Shown piece by piece: positions 12,220-25,100 of a stretch of 64,000 nt of DNA. The stretch lies in NCBI GenBank assembly GCA_963978545.1, contig OZ021723.1, positions 7,794,893 through 7,858,892 of the forward strand, written 5' to 3'. The DNA comes from Linyphia triangularis (Eukaryota > Arthropoda > Arachnida > Araneae > Linyphiidae). Position numbers and translations under genes: made by a program. Below the pieces are notes generated by a model, which searched no databases, was not told the origin of the DNA, and saw nothing but the letters and a program-made list of their open reading frames with translations. Every line of letters begins with the position of its first letter. The stretch's first letter is position 1.

Positions 12220-13157
12220 AAACTTTGGAGAATCATTAAAGGCATTAACAAACAGTATGAAGAATGTAACTCCGTGAAAGACACTTTTGGACGGCCCTCC
12301 CTGATGACAAATCAGCAGCTGATGGTTTAGCTGCCCATTACCAAAAGATTAGTAGGTTTGATTTTTCAAGTGATAATCGACAGACTTTGATCAAAGCTAG
12401 AAATATCATTCATGGTTGTCGCACTTCTGATAGTGATGACTCGTTTTTGACCAAGCCCTTCTCTCAACAGGAGTTACTCTGTGCAATGGCATTTGTGGAT
12501 CTGAGTAAAACTCCTGGTCCTGATGGTCTCCATGGACAAATGCTTGAAAATCTTGGTCAGAAAGGGAAAGACAGAATTCTTGACATTTTCAATCAATCTT
12601 GGATTAGGGGTCGACTGCCCACCGAATGGAAAAGAGCCACCATCATCCCAATAAAAAAACCTGGAAAGAAAACTTGTTCTCCTTTTTGATTGAAAGATTT
12701 TCGACCTATCGCACTGACGAGAATGCCTTGCAAAATCATGGAGAAAATGATTTTAATTAGAGTACAGTGTTATCTGGATAAAAACAATCTGCTACACGGT
12801 GAACAATACGCCTTTAGAAAAGGTCATAGTACTACAGACCAAATTTTATATTTCTGTCAATCCATTAGGGATGCCCAGAATATCAAACCCACTCATCCCA
12901 CAGAGGCCGCTTTTCTGGACCTCACGAAGGCCTTTGATAGAATTTGGAAAGATAAATTAATTATCAAACTTCACGATTTCTTCAAAATCTGTGGCAATGC
13001 TTTAACATGGATTGCAGACTTTCTACAACACAGATCTATCAAGGTGAAGGTTAACAAGGTTCTTTCAAGCCCATTTAAGCTCAGCCAAGGTGTTCTTCAG
13101 GGTTCAGTGCTTAGCCCTACTCTTTTCACATGTATATTTCTGGTATTGAAAACCTGA
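12220..13157 (+). pseudogene. LINE ORF2, reverse transcriptase part (interrupted)
   Basis: The open frame is clear from 12387; 12220-12386 joins it to the endonuclease through a frameshift. An in-frame TGA at 12687-12689 breaks it. Before the break is the TPGPDG motif and the EWKRATIIPI segment. After it come RPIAL, FRKGHSTTDQ, FLDLTKAFDRIW (motif A with catalytic Asp) and QGSVLSPTLF (motif B). The frame is lost again at about 13127-13131, where the next frame takes over at motif C. The enzyme would copy its own RNA at the nicked target site and could also mobilise SINEs in trans. As it stands it cannot make a continuous protein. Confidence 0.85.
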
Positions 13158-14818
13158 CAACTACCAGAGTTAGGATGGGACTGTTTGCAGACGATATTGT
13201 GCTCTGGAGCTCAGGAAACAATGTTATTGATATTGAATTGAGACTGAATAATTGCCTTGTAGCTGTATCAAACTTTGCCAAGGAACATAAAATCAGTTTT
13301 AACCCTCGTAAATCAATTGCCAGCTTCTTCACAACCAACAAGCGTTTATATAATTATCAACCACAACTGAAGCTGGAAGGACAGAGTCTCACTTATGAGA
13401 AGCATCCCAAATATCTGGGTTTTATTCTCAACCAAGAGTGCACTTGCAACAAGCATATCGAACACATTGTTTTGAAAGGTAGAAAACGTCTTACCATTCT
13501 TAAATATATTGCTGGTAGAGACTGGGGAGCCGACGCAACAACACTTAGAACAACACATATGACCTTTATTCGACCTATACTTGAGTATGGTTTACCAGTT
13601 TATAGTTGCGCTTCCAAAACTAACCTTAAGAAGTTAGAACAAGTTCAATTAAGTGCTGCCCGGATTATCACTGGTTTGAGACATAGCTGTCCTTCTGAAA
13701 TCGTTCTATATGAAGCCGACTTGCAGCCACTCCATACTAGAAGACAAGCTGGTCTTGTTAAATACTATAATAAACTCTCTAGTTATGGCCTCGGCAACAA
13801 GACCTCTACGTATCTTAACAGCTGGAGTAATCATCAAAGATTAAAGATGAACAGCCCTTTCAGTCTGGCCGCCTCTCTTCATCTACCCAATAGTAATGTT
13901 GAACCCAACTCACTACAATGCTGCTTAAATCCAGCTGAAGGACTCCCCAGGGTTCACTTTCATTTTAACTTAAGTTCTCATGTTAACAAGAAAGACTACA
14001 TCCCAGAACATCTTAGACAACTGACCTTAGAAAACCTGAGCCACATTCCTAACAATGCCTTTAAAATATTTACTGATGGTAGTAAAATTGACAATCTTGC
14101 TGGCAGTGGCATATATATCGAAACCCCTCAAGCTAATCTGACTCTTTCTCATCGTAATCCTAATCACTGCTCTGTCTTCAGAAGTGAATTGATTGCAATA
14201 GACCTGGGACTAGAAGCTATTCTAACCGAAGAGGATTATGGTGACCTATGGATCTTGTCTGACAGCCGTAGCTCTCTCCACCATCTTTGTAAGTGGCTCC
14301 CTGTGGGCGACAGGATCAGCACTTCTATCCTGCTTAAATTAAAGCTCATTTCTCTCAATCATGATGTTCATTTGCAATGGGTACCTTCCCATGTGAATCT
14401 CCACGGGAACGAAATGGCCGATATCCTTGCTAAGGAGGGTTGCAGGATTTCAACATCTCCCTCTTCCACACTTACTTTTTTGGAATTGTACTCTCTGGAA
14501 AAATCAAAGATCTCGGAGGAGTGGAAAACACCCCCAACCCATAATTGGTTCAAGGGCTCAAAACCGGGTTTGTCCCTTGACCTCCCGTGTGACAGACGTA
14601 CCCGGACTGTTCTATCAAGGCTTGCTAGCGGTCACATCAAGTGCCTCACTTTCAACGAGGGCAGGAAAACCTTCGCCACCTGCACCAAGTGCCAAAATCA
14701 TCAGGCCTCTCCTGAGCACCTCTTGGATTGCATGGGACTCTCTAAAGAGGATCTCTTTAGCAATCCTCTCCTAGTCTTCGACTTCCTTTTAGTCAACGAA
14801 CTCGTGGATCTTGTCTGA
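13130..14818 (+). pseudogene. LINE ORF2, RT C-terminus and RNase H
   Basis: 562 codons in a third frame. FADD (residues 19-22) is RT motif C with the catalytic aspartates, and KYLGF (94-98) is the RT thumb-proximal motif. An RNase H domain follows with all four acidic positions visible: Asp in FTDGSK (316), Glu in RSELIAI (353), Asp in LSDSR (378) and Asp in GNEMAD (431), plus the His of WVPSHVNLHGN. The C-terminus has a Cys-X2-Cys-X8-His-X3-Cys motif (518-534), a likely nucleic-acid-binding knuckle. Stop at 14816-14818, followed by a hairpin. This is the longest intact stretch of the element, but it starts only because of the upstream frameshift. Confidence 0.85.
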
Positions 14819-14867
14819 CTCCGTCAGACAGTGAGGATTAGCAGCAACAACAAAAACACATAAAAAT

Positions 14868-15169
14868 ACTTTACAGTTAGTGCAAACAAATTTTGTTCGC
14901 ACTGAACATCCAGACATCCGACAACGAGAGGAAAACGTCTTAGTGTCCATTGCTGGAATGTGATCCGCACCAACTTTTAGTGACGCCTCTACTGGCAGAG
15001 GAACTGCTTTTTGCCGTTTCTTTCTAATCGGTAGAACTATCTTCAGCTGCTGTAGGACTGAATTCGGCTATTTCATGCAAATAAAAATTATGCGCCCAAA
15101 ATCCGCATTTAAATTTTAACCGGGGGGGGGTTTCAGGAGGATATTGAAGCTTTTCGCGGGCCGGATACA

Positions 15170-15170
<1 letters not shown>
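14868..15170. other. Unassigned DNA with G-run
   Basis: A GGGGGGGGG run lies at ~15122-15130. No gene seen. Confidence 0.35.
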
Positions 15171-16144
<974 letters not shown>

Positions 16145-17094
16145 TCTATAATAATATGAGTCTTGTCTGTCTGTCTGCGAATCTATTGAAAGCTACTTAT
16201 AATAGGCATAGAGCCAAATCGATAGCTCTGAATCGTAGAGGTCTGAAATTTTTTAAATAAATAGTTGTGGCCTCCTAATTAAATTTTTGACAAATAAAAT
16301 TTTACATTTTAATTATTTTTTTAATGTATATACATATATTTTAAATTGACTTTTAATTGGTTTACAGCTCAGAAATTTTCTATTTAATATTTTTTCAAAG
16401 TGACTTCTAATAGGCTGAAAGCTCTTAAATTTTCAGCAGTTAAGCTTGGCTTGGTAATTTCACTTTCCACAAACACATGTTAAAATATTCTCAGAGGGGT
16501 GAGGGAGTGCTGTATTATTGCATTAAGGAGGGGGGGGGGTTTCTCTACAGGGGAGGGAGTTCTAATATTAAGGGTTTACGTAGCAATTAATTTTTAACGA
16601 GTGAAGCAAACGTATGCTTGCATAACAAGGAATCTTTCAGAAAGCGAAACGAGGCCATGCTTGAAGCACAGCAATGATTGGTTGGTTGTATTCAGATTAT
16701 CTTGCGCCGTCAGCAACACGAGGGCTATAATGCGCCGAAACATTCGTCATTAGACAAGCCAACATACATTTACAAACACCCATGCCTAACACGGGACTCG
16801 AACCCGCAACCTCGCGGTCTAGAAGCTAGCACGCTAACCACTATACCGTTTGGTCGGCGCACAGCAATGAACCTTCCAGCAAGTGAAGTGAGACAGTACT
16901 AACGTAGCAATGAAACTTTTCAGCGAGCGAAGCGAGCTGTGTTTTTTTACAATGAAACTTTTAGCGCGTAAAACGAGCTTGGTTGTTCGTAACAATGAAA
17001 CTTTCTGTGAACTAAGCGATCCCATTCGCAAAGCCCCAAAACGTGGGACCTATTCATCAATAAAGGGTCACCGCAACGCGGGTCACGTAGTTAG
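16145..17094 (+). mobile_element. Probable non-autonomous Helitron interrupted by a SINE
   Basis: It begins A|TCTATAATAATATG, followed by TGTCTGTCTGTCTG; the same start recurs at 48087. It ends GGGTCACGTAGTTAG|T at 17094, with ACCGC-AAC-GCGGGT as a hairpin ~10 bases inside. The terminal dinucleotides and A/T flanks fit Helitrons, with one C-to-T change in CTAG. Internally, ~55-base degenerate units containing CAATGAAACTTT and GCGAGCGAAGCGAGC repeat about five times (16570-17030). A SINE sits at 16678-16858. A poly(G) tract is at ~16531. Confidence 0.55.
16678..16858 (-). mobile_element. tRNA-derived SINE (family 1)
   Basis: On the minus strand it has a tRNA-like head with A-box-like TAGTGGTTAGCGTGC and a perfect B box GGTTCGAGTCC, then a ~100-base body ending in an (AACC)n tail. 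It is flanked by the 12-base direct repeat GCACAGCAATGA (16666-16677 and 16859-16870). The head resembles a tRNA-His/Asp-type sequence with a decayed acceptor stem. Confidence 0.9.
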
Positions 17095-17907
17095 TCAGTA
17101 ATAAAAGAACATAAACAAAACTTGTTTGGTTGAAAAAACATTTTTTTTTTCACAATAAGGGCTAGTTAGCATGGGATCTACAGCTTCGTGTGAATTCCCC
17201 AACGTAACGAACATTCATGCCTAATACAGAATTCGAACAAGGCACCTTCGGCATACAAGGCCAGAACCCTAAACCCAATCCCATCAGGCAGGCAACAAAA
17301 TTTCGAAATGAGAATAACTTAATGTTTTTCTAAGAGTTTTAAAAGTCTGGATAAGACAACCCATACAACAAATTTATAGAAAAGCTAATAATTAACCAAA
17401 CACTTTCATATCTGCTTTTCAAATTTTAAAAGATCTTCATTTACTGTTGTCATACAAGGTGAAAATATTTATTTATTTTAAAATAACAATTTGGAAGATG
17501 TAGTGGTCAAAATAATCAAGAATTATGGCCGTGAGATCAGGACGCCTCTTTAAAGTTCTTTAGTTGTATGACCAGTTATGCGGGATGTTAAATTGAAAGA
17601 ACGAAAATCAATAAATATTAATCTGGCAAATATTCAACCCATAATCAAGATAACTATTAATCATATTTCCTTTACAACACTACTTAGTATATTATGTAGA
17701 TTCATGAGAGAAAATTCTGCTATTTGCAAGACTTTGCAAGTTTCAATTTATTCCCTTTGTTCTAGAAGCTTCATTTACAGCGATTGCACAATCTAATGCA
17801 CAAATGAGAATTCACCGAACTAACTCGTTTGCATTAACCAACCCCCAATGTTTCATTGTAATGGTTTCCCCATATCCAGTAGGCTAATTACTCTCTCTTT
17901 GCCCCGT
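17095..17907. other. Unassigned DNA with diverged SINE scrap
   Basis: ~17190-17290 on the minus strand contains TATTAGGCATGAATGTTCG preceded by a B-box-like GTTCGAATTCT, an old relative of SINE family 1. The rest is AT-rich without supported genes. Confidence 0.35.
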
Positions 17908-18650
17908 ATTGACATTTGTTCCTCCTCGTTTAATTGCAGTGGAGGTTATTCCGTTGTTGTTTCATTTGCCTCACGGGTACTGACTATGGATTCTTTTCCA
18001 GCATTGGATTCCGTTACTCCACCTACAACATGGCCGATGTTTATTTTCCTCTACATTTAAAGAATGAACAATGTATTTCGTAAAATAAAAATAAGAAGAA
18101 TAAAGATATTTATTATAAAAAAAAAAATAATAAAAAAAAATAAAAAAAAAATTAAAAAAAAAAAAACATGACATTTGTTTCTCCGCATTTAATTATAGTG
18201 GAGGTTATTCCGTTGTTGTTTCATTTGCCTCACGGGTACTGACTATGGATTCTGTTTTTTTCCAGCATTGGATTCCGTTACTCCATCTACAACATGGCCG
18301 ATGTTTATTTTCCTCTACATTTAAAGAATGAACAATGTAATTCGTAAAATAAAAATAAGAAGAATAAAGATATTTATTATAAAAAAAAAAATATATAAAA
18401 AAAAAAAAAAAAAAAAAACATGACATTTGTTCTTCCTCGTTTAATTGCAGTGGAGGTTATTCCGTTGTTGTTTCATTTGCCTCACGGGTACTGACTATGG
18501 ATTTTTTTCCAGCATTGGATTCCGTTACTCCATCTACAACATGGCCGATGTTTATTTTCCTTTACATTTAAAGAATGAACAATGTAATTTGTAAAATAAA
18601 AATAAAAAGAATAAAGATTTTTATTATATAAAAAAAAAATAACCTTTTAT
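17908..18650. repeat. Three tandem copies of a poly(A)-tailed ~250-base unit
   Basis: Units at ~17908-18169, 18170-18421 and 18422-18643 each run from GACATTTGTT through TGCAGTGGAGGTTATTCC and ACAACATGGCCGATG to AATAAAAATAA and a long A-rich tail. They differ at only a few positions. Each tail carries AATAAA-type signals, so the unit resembles a short polyadenylated retroposon in head-to-tail array. Confidence 0.85.
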
Positions 18651-18965
18651 TTTTTATATGTATCACCAACTTTTATGAGCGATTTCAACTTATTTAAACA
18701 ACTTTGAGCTCAAACTGAATTTTCATAGTGTTTTAACACTACGAAGAAACATTCAATCTCTGCAATTGACAAATTTTTTCCCCAAAAAAACTTCATGAAA
18801 TGCATTACAACGGGTCTATATACCAAGTTTCAGCCTGATTGGATGACGGCAACTAGGTAAATTATCCCTTGGAAGATTATGCCGGCCACAAACAAACACA
18901 AACATTATCAAAATTGAAGTTAATGTAAAGTATTTAGAAATAGAGCTATAGTAAAAACCTTGTAA
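18651..18965. repeat. Dispersed repeat, partner of 62905-63180
   Basis: Shares with 62905-63180 the ordered blocks CCAACTTTTAT, TTTAA(A/G)CAA, CCAAGTTTCAGC(C/T)(T/C)GATTGGATGACG and (A)ATTGAAGTTAAT, with substantial divergence. Unclassified and non-coding. Confidence 0.6.
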
Positions 18966-19174
18966 ACATGCATTACAGATTTATTATATCTTAACACAAC
19001 CGAAAAAAAAGAATGATAAATATATGGATGTTATACTTAGTAAATAACTTTCGCAGAGCAAACCAGGGTTGTAATTAATGTATTCAAATAAAAAAAAAAT
19101 GGACAACTCATCTGCTCAAGAAGTGGTACAAGGAGGGAATTAGGCATAGTAAATATGTGATCTTAGTCCGCAAT

Positions 19175-19265
19175 ATTTCACTGGCCTCGCCTGCCAATGG
19201 TACAGGGTTCGATTCCTGGGTTCGTTATAGTTAGGAACTTAAGTTGAAAGTCCTGGCCTGATTAG
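19175..19265 (+). repeat. tRNA-like SINE scrap and SINE target site
   Basis: ACAGGGTTCGATTCCTGGG (~19202-19220) carries a perfect B box, preceded by TGGCCTCGCCTGCCAATGG. It is probably the head of another tRNA-derived element. Its end contains the target-site repeat of the next SINE. Confidence 0.45.
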
Positions 19266-19443
19266 AGCCGTCCAAACGGTATAGTGGTTAGCGTACTAGC
19301 TTCTATACCGCGAGGTTGCGGGTTCGAGTCCCGTGTTAGGCATGGGTGTTTGTAAATGTATGTTGGCTTGTCTAATGACAAATTTTTCGGCGCATTATAG
19401 CCTTCGTGTTGCTGACGGCGCCAGATAATCTGAAAACAACCAA
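19266..19443 (+). mobile_element. tRNA-derived SINE (family 1)
   Basis: The same head, B box (GGTTCGAGTCC), body and (AACC)n tail as the other copies. The flanking direct repeat CCTGGCCTGATTAG is at 19252-19265 and 19444-19457. Confidence 0.9.
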
Positions 19444-19457
19444 CCTGGCCTGATTAG

Positions 19458-20559
19458 TTGCCATAATGTAGAAAAAAATAGGTCGTAGAGCGTATAAACC
19501 AACCTAACATAATATTTTACATTTAAAGGCACTTTAAACATTATTGAATGAAAAGTTTTTTGATGCCCTGGAAGATCACGTTAAAAGAATCGTTGTTGCG
19601 TTAGACGCTAAAAATATGTAGTGTCAGATACCTTTGAGAACGCGTAACAATCTCTTATTCACCGGAACAGAATATGCAAATAATGTCCGGCTAGTCCACA
19701 TTGACCTGTTACTCTGATATCAGGAAAAGACAAAGCATAAAATTGACTGTTTGTTCCCCTTTTCTCTGATAAAGTATTGTTACGCATTCTTTTCTCAAAC
19801 GAATGGTGGCACTGGATTATATATATATATATAAATTAAAAAAAAAAAAAAATTAAAAATTATTTTTTTCATTTTCTCCCACAATGGAGAATTCCCGCAT
19901 TTCTTAAAATCGATTGAAATTAATTTGTATTTATGAAGGATTTCTTTCTGATTCCAAATATTCGAACAAAAGTTCTTTAAAAAAATTAATTCTTTAAATA
20001 TTAAGAAAAGAAAATGCCCCCAAACCTAGACAAAACCTGTTCGATCAAAATACTCAACTATATCTGTGACGTCAAAACTTCCTTCCGTTTCTATGGTTAT
20101 CGTGAGGTTTCGGCCAAACTTTTTGCGTTGATTTGGTAGACCATTGCCATATCCCGTACAGGTTGGCGCGATTAGCGAGATACTTGGAAAACTTGTTTCC
20201 ACTGATGCATTTCAAGCCAAGCAGTTTCAGAACTTTTGACGTCACATTAAATTCGAGACAAATGAATCGTTTTCTCGCCAAAGTCTGACAGGGAAACTTT
20301 GCAAATTAAAAAAAGAAAAATCGCATTGAGCGGAACTTTTTGTGTGTATGGCCTTTTCGAAACATTTAGAATTGCATAAAAAAAATTTTAAAAGATGCGG
20401 GAATCGTCCATTCTTAAAACAGCCACAGCGAATGGCATTCAAGCGCACACCATAGCTTCATTCTTTCAGAATCCATAGCAGTGAAAATACAAACTTCCTG
20501 CTGCTCGGAAAAAAGAAATCCGAACTGCTTTCACAGCTGAAAACATCAACAAATGGACA
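19458..20559. other. Unassigned DNA leading into the satellite
   Basis: No gene is supported. Short open frames on the minus strand (20072-20281, 20242-20448) have no recognisable domain. Confidence 0.3.
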
Positions 20560-22140
20560 AACTTTTTTCTTTCAGGTGAGGAATCTGCTTTCTTTTTTAG
20601 TGGCTTATGTTTCCTTGTTTTTTTTCTTAATAATAAAACAAATTTTCTCATTGCTTGCCCATTTCATTGAGAAATATGCCATTTCCTTACCATACCTTCC
20701 TTTGAGTGTCTTCCTGATCATCATTTGAAAGGAACTCTTCTCACAGATGGTTGCTAAAAATTTCTTTCCTAACAACAATCTCTGAGAAAAAAAAAATTCA
20801 GTTGATTAATATTCTTTCGTTTTTGACAGATTATGTTTCTTTCTTTCTTTCTTTTTTTTTTTTTTTTTTTACTTAATAATAAAATGAATTTTTTCTCATT
20901 GCTTGTCCTTTCCATTGAGGAATATACCATGGTTTCCTTTGAATGGCTTCCTGATCATCATTTGAAAGGAGCTCTTCTCACAGATTGTTGCCAGAAATTC
21001 CTTTTCTAACAACAATCTATGAGAAAAACTTTTTTTTTTCAGGGGATTAATCTTTTTTCGTTTTTGATGGCTTACGTTCCCCCCCCCCTTTTTTTTTTTT
21101 TTCCTTAATAATAAAAAGAATTTTCTCATTGCTTGTCCTTTCCATTGATGAAAGGGGTTGTTCTGACAGACCTGTTTACCTGGCATTTTCACACTAAAAA
21201 AGTGGTTGAAATCATTTTTTTTTTCATAATATTTATTATTTATGAATGTTTTTATCAAGCCTAACAAGTTTTATATCAATAAACATAACAGTATTCTTAA
21301 AAAAAAAAAAAAAATTAATAAAAATAAAGTTTTTTTCATGCATCCAAAGTAGACAAAGCCCTTAATAAAATTCCTTTCTTCAACTTAAAGTTTTCTTAAC
21401 CGATTGTTGCTAAAAATGCCATTACTAACAATCAATTAAGAAAAAAGTTCTTTCAGTTTCATTGACAAGGCACGTAAATGAAGTTTCTCAGTACACTTCC
21501 TTCACTTCCTTTCCAATGAGAAAGTGCCTCTTCTTTACTATATATTTCTTTGAGTGATTTGTTGATCTTTCTTTGAAAAGTTTTTTTTTTTTCTAACAGA
21601 TTGTTTTTTGACAATCCTTTTCTTGAAACAATTTGTTTGAAATAATGTTTCGTAGAGGTGCGTAGTATTGCATCTTTCTTTCTTTTAGATGTAAATAGTT
21701 TTCTCGTTTTCTTTCTTCTTTTAAACTCTTCTTTTTCATTTTAAAGAGATTTTTCTTTCAATTTCTTAATAGAAACTAGTGTACTCCCTTTTCAATGGGA
21801 GAGTATAACTTCTTTACAATATATTTCTGTAAGTGTATTCTCACCTAAAATGTTTTAAACAGATTGTTCCAAGGCATAATTTTTCTAACAATAATCTATG
21901 AGGAAAAACTTTTTTTTCTTTCAGGTGAGGAATCTGCTTTCTTTTTAGTGATTTATGTCTCCTTGTTTTTTAATTATAAATAAAATAAATTTTCTCATTG
22001 CTTGTCCTTTTCATTGAGAAATATACCATTTTCTTACCATACCTTCCTTTGAGTAGCTTCCTGATCATTTGAAAGAAGCTCTTCTGACAGATTGTTGCTA
22101 GAAATTTCTTTCTTAACAACAATCTCTGAGAAAAAAAAAT
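20560..22140. repeat. Diverged left edge of the 247-bp satellite
   Basis: About six degenerate units keep the landmarks of the main array: CTCATTGCTTG, CTTCCTGATCAT, and the ACAGATTGTTG...CAACAATCT hairpin. Lengths vary from ~200 to ~260 bases and one unit is internally deleted (21027-21180). Such decay at the edge is normal for satellites that homogenise by unequal exchange. Confidence 0.85.
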
Positions 22141-25100
22141 CAGTTGATGAATCTTCGTTTTTTTCCCTCCCCCCCCCCCCCAATAGTAAAATGAATTTTT
22201 CTCATTGCTTTTCCTTTCCATTGAGGAATATACTACATCTTTACCATGGCTTCCTTTGAATGGCTTCCTGATCATCTTTTGAAAGGAGCTCTTCTGACAG
22301 ATTGTTGCTAGAAATTCCTTTTCTAACAACAATCTGTGAGAAAAACTTTTTTTTTTCAGGTGATTAATCTTTTTTTTTTTTTTTTTTTGATGGCTTACGT
22401 TCCCTTGTTTTTTTTTTTTTTTTTTCTTCTTGTTTTTTTCCCCCTCACTAATAAAAAGAATTTTCTCATTGCTTGTCCTTTCCATTGAGGAATATACTAC
22501 ATCTTTACCATGGCTTCCTTTGAATGGCTTCCTGATCATCTTTTGAAAGGAGCTCTTCTGACAGATTGTTGCTAGAAATTCCTTTTCTAACAACAATCTG
22601 TGAGAAAAACTTTTTTTTTCAGGTGATTAATCTTTTTTTTTTTTTTTTTTGATGGCTTACGTTCCCTAGTTTTTTTTTTTTTTTTTTCCGCTCACTAATA
22701 AAAAGAATTTTCTCATTGCTTGTCCTTTCCATTGAGGAATATACTACATCTTTACCATGGCTTCCTTTGAATGGCTTCCTGATCATCTTTTGAAAGGAGC
22801 TCTTCTGACAGATTGTTGCTAGAAATTCCTTTTCTAACAACAATCTGTGAGAAAAACTTTTTTTTTCAGGTGATTAATCTTTTTTTTTTTTTTTTTTTGA
22901 TGGCTTACGTTCCCTTGTTTTTTTTTTTTGTTTTTTTTTGTTTTTTTTCCCCTCACTAATAAAAAGAATTTTCTCATTGCTTGTCCTTTCCATTGAGGAA
23001 TATACTACATCTTTACCATGGCTTCCTTTGAATGGCTTCCTGATCATCTTTTGAAAGGAGCTCTTCTGACAGATTGTTGCTAGAAATTCCTTTTCTAACA
23101 ACAATCTGTGAGAAAAACTTTTTTTTTCAGGTGATTAATCTTTTTTTTTTTTTTTTTTGATGGCTTACGTTCCCTAGTTTTTTTTTTTTTTTTTTCTTCT
23201 TGTTTTTTTCCCCCTCACTAATAAAAAGAATTTTCTCATTGCTTGTCCTTTCCATTGAGGAATATACTACATCTTTACCATGGCTTCCTTTGAATGGCTT
23301 CCTGATCATCTTTTGAAAGGAGCTCTTCTGACAGATTGTTGCTAGAAATTCCTTTTCTAACAACAATCTGTGAGAAAAACTTTTTTTTTCAGGTGATTAA
23401 TCTTTTTTTTTTTTTTTTTTGATGGCTTACGTTCCCTAGTTTTTTTTTTTTTTTTTTCCGCTCACTAATAAAAAGAATTTTCTCATTGCTTGTCCTTTCC
23501 ATTGAGGAATATACTACATCTTTACCATGGCTTCCTTTGAATGGCTTCCTGATCATCTTTTGAAAGGAGCTCTTCTGACAGATTGTTGCTAGAAATTCCT
23601 TTTCTAACAACAATCTGTGAGAAAAACTTTTTTTTTCCAGGTGATTAATCTTTTTTTTTTTTTTTTTTGATGGCTTACGTTCCCTAGTTTTTTTTTTTTT
23701 TTTTTCCCCTCACTAATAAAAAGAATTTTCTCATTGCTTGTCCTTTCCATTGAGGAATATACTACATCTTTACCATGGCTTCCTTTGAATGGCTTCCTGA
23801 TCATCTTTTGAAAGGAGCTCTTCTGACAGATTGTTGCTAGAAATTCCTTTTCTAACAACAATCTGTGAGAAAAACTTTTTTTTTCAGGTGATTAATCTTT
23901 TTTTTTTTTTTTTTTGATGGCTTACGTTCCCTAGTTTTTTTTTTTTTTTTTTCCGCTCACTAATAAAAAGAATTTTCTCATTGCTTGTCCTTTCCATTGA
24001 GGAATATACTACATCTTTACCATGGCTTCCTTTGAATGGCTTCCTGATCATCTTTTGAAAGGAGCTCTTCTGACAGATTGTTGCTAGAAATTCCTTTTCT
24101 AACAACAATCTGTGAGAAAAACTTTTTTTTTCAGGTGATTAATCTTTTTTTTTTTTTTTTTTGATGGCTTACGTTCCCTAGTTTTTTTTTTTTTTTTTTC
24201 CGCTCACTAATAAAAAGAATTTTCTCATTGCTTGTCCTTTCCATTGAGGAATATACTACATCTTTACCATGGCTTCCTTTGAATGGCTTCCTGATCATCT
24301 TTTGAAAGGAGCTCTTCTGACAGATTGTTGCTAGAAATTCCTTTTCTAACAACAATCTGTGAGAAAAACTTTTTTTTTCAGGTGATTAATCTTTTTTTTT
24401 TTTTTTTTTGATGGCTTACGTTCCCTAGTTTTTTTTTTTTTTTTTTCCCCTCACTAATAAAAAGAATTTTCTCATTGCTTGTCCTTTCCATTGAGGAATA
24501 TACTACATCTTTACCATGGCTTCCTTTGAATGGCTTCCTGATCATCTTTTGAAAGGAGCTCTTCTGACAGATTGTTGCTAGAAATTCCTTTTCTAACAAC
24601 AATCTGTGAGAAAAACTTTTTTTTTCAGGTGATTAATCTTTTTTTTTTTTTTTTTTGATGGCTTACGTTCCCTAGTTTTTTTTTTTTTTTTTTCCCCTCA
24701 CTAATAAAAAGAATTTTCTCATTGCTTGTCCTTTCCATTGAGGAATATACTACATCTTTACCATGGCTTCCTTTGAATGGCTTCCTGATCATCTTTTGAA
24801 AGGAGCTCTTCTGACAGATTGTTGCTAGAAATTCCTTTTCTAACAACAATCTGTGAGAAAAACTTTTTTTTTCAGGTGATTAATCTTTTTTTTTTTTTTT
24901 TTTGATGGCTTACGTTCCCTAGTTTTTTTTTTTTTTTTTTCCGCTCACTAATAAAAAGAATTTTCTCATTGCTTGTCCTTTCCATTGAGGAATATACTAC
25001 ATCTTTACCATGGCTTCCTTTGAATGGCTTCCTGATCATCTTTTGAAAGGAGCTCTTCTGACAGATTGTTGCTAGAAATTCCTTTTCTAACAACAATCTG

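Larger units (their letters stand above)
10799..14867 (+). mobile_element. Full-length decayed LINE (I/Jockey superfamily) with TSD
   Basis: ACATAAAAAT occurs at 10799-10808 and again at 14858-14867, giving a 10-bp target-site duplication around an element of 10809-14857 (4.05 kb). The element has a ~220-base 5' UTR and one long coding region: apurinic-type endonuclease, reverse transcriptase, RNase H and a C-terminal Cys/His motif. It ends in a short 3' UTR with a GTCTGA/TCAGAC hairpin (14814-14830) and a CAACAACAAAAAC tail. The EN-RT-RNase H order fits the I-type branch of the I/Jockey superfamily. No gag-like ORF1 is present although the ends look intact. Confidence 0.85.

Noticed and set aside
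19266..19340. Functional tRNA gene
   Set aside because: The head has good A and B boxes, but the acceptor arms pair at only about five of seven positions and the anticodon arm is irregular. It is the head of a SINE with target-site repeats.
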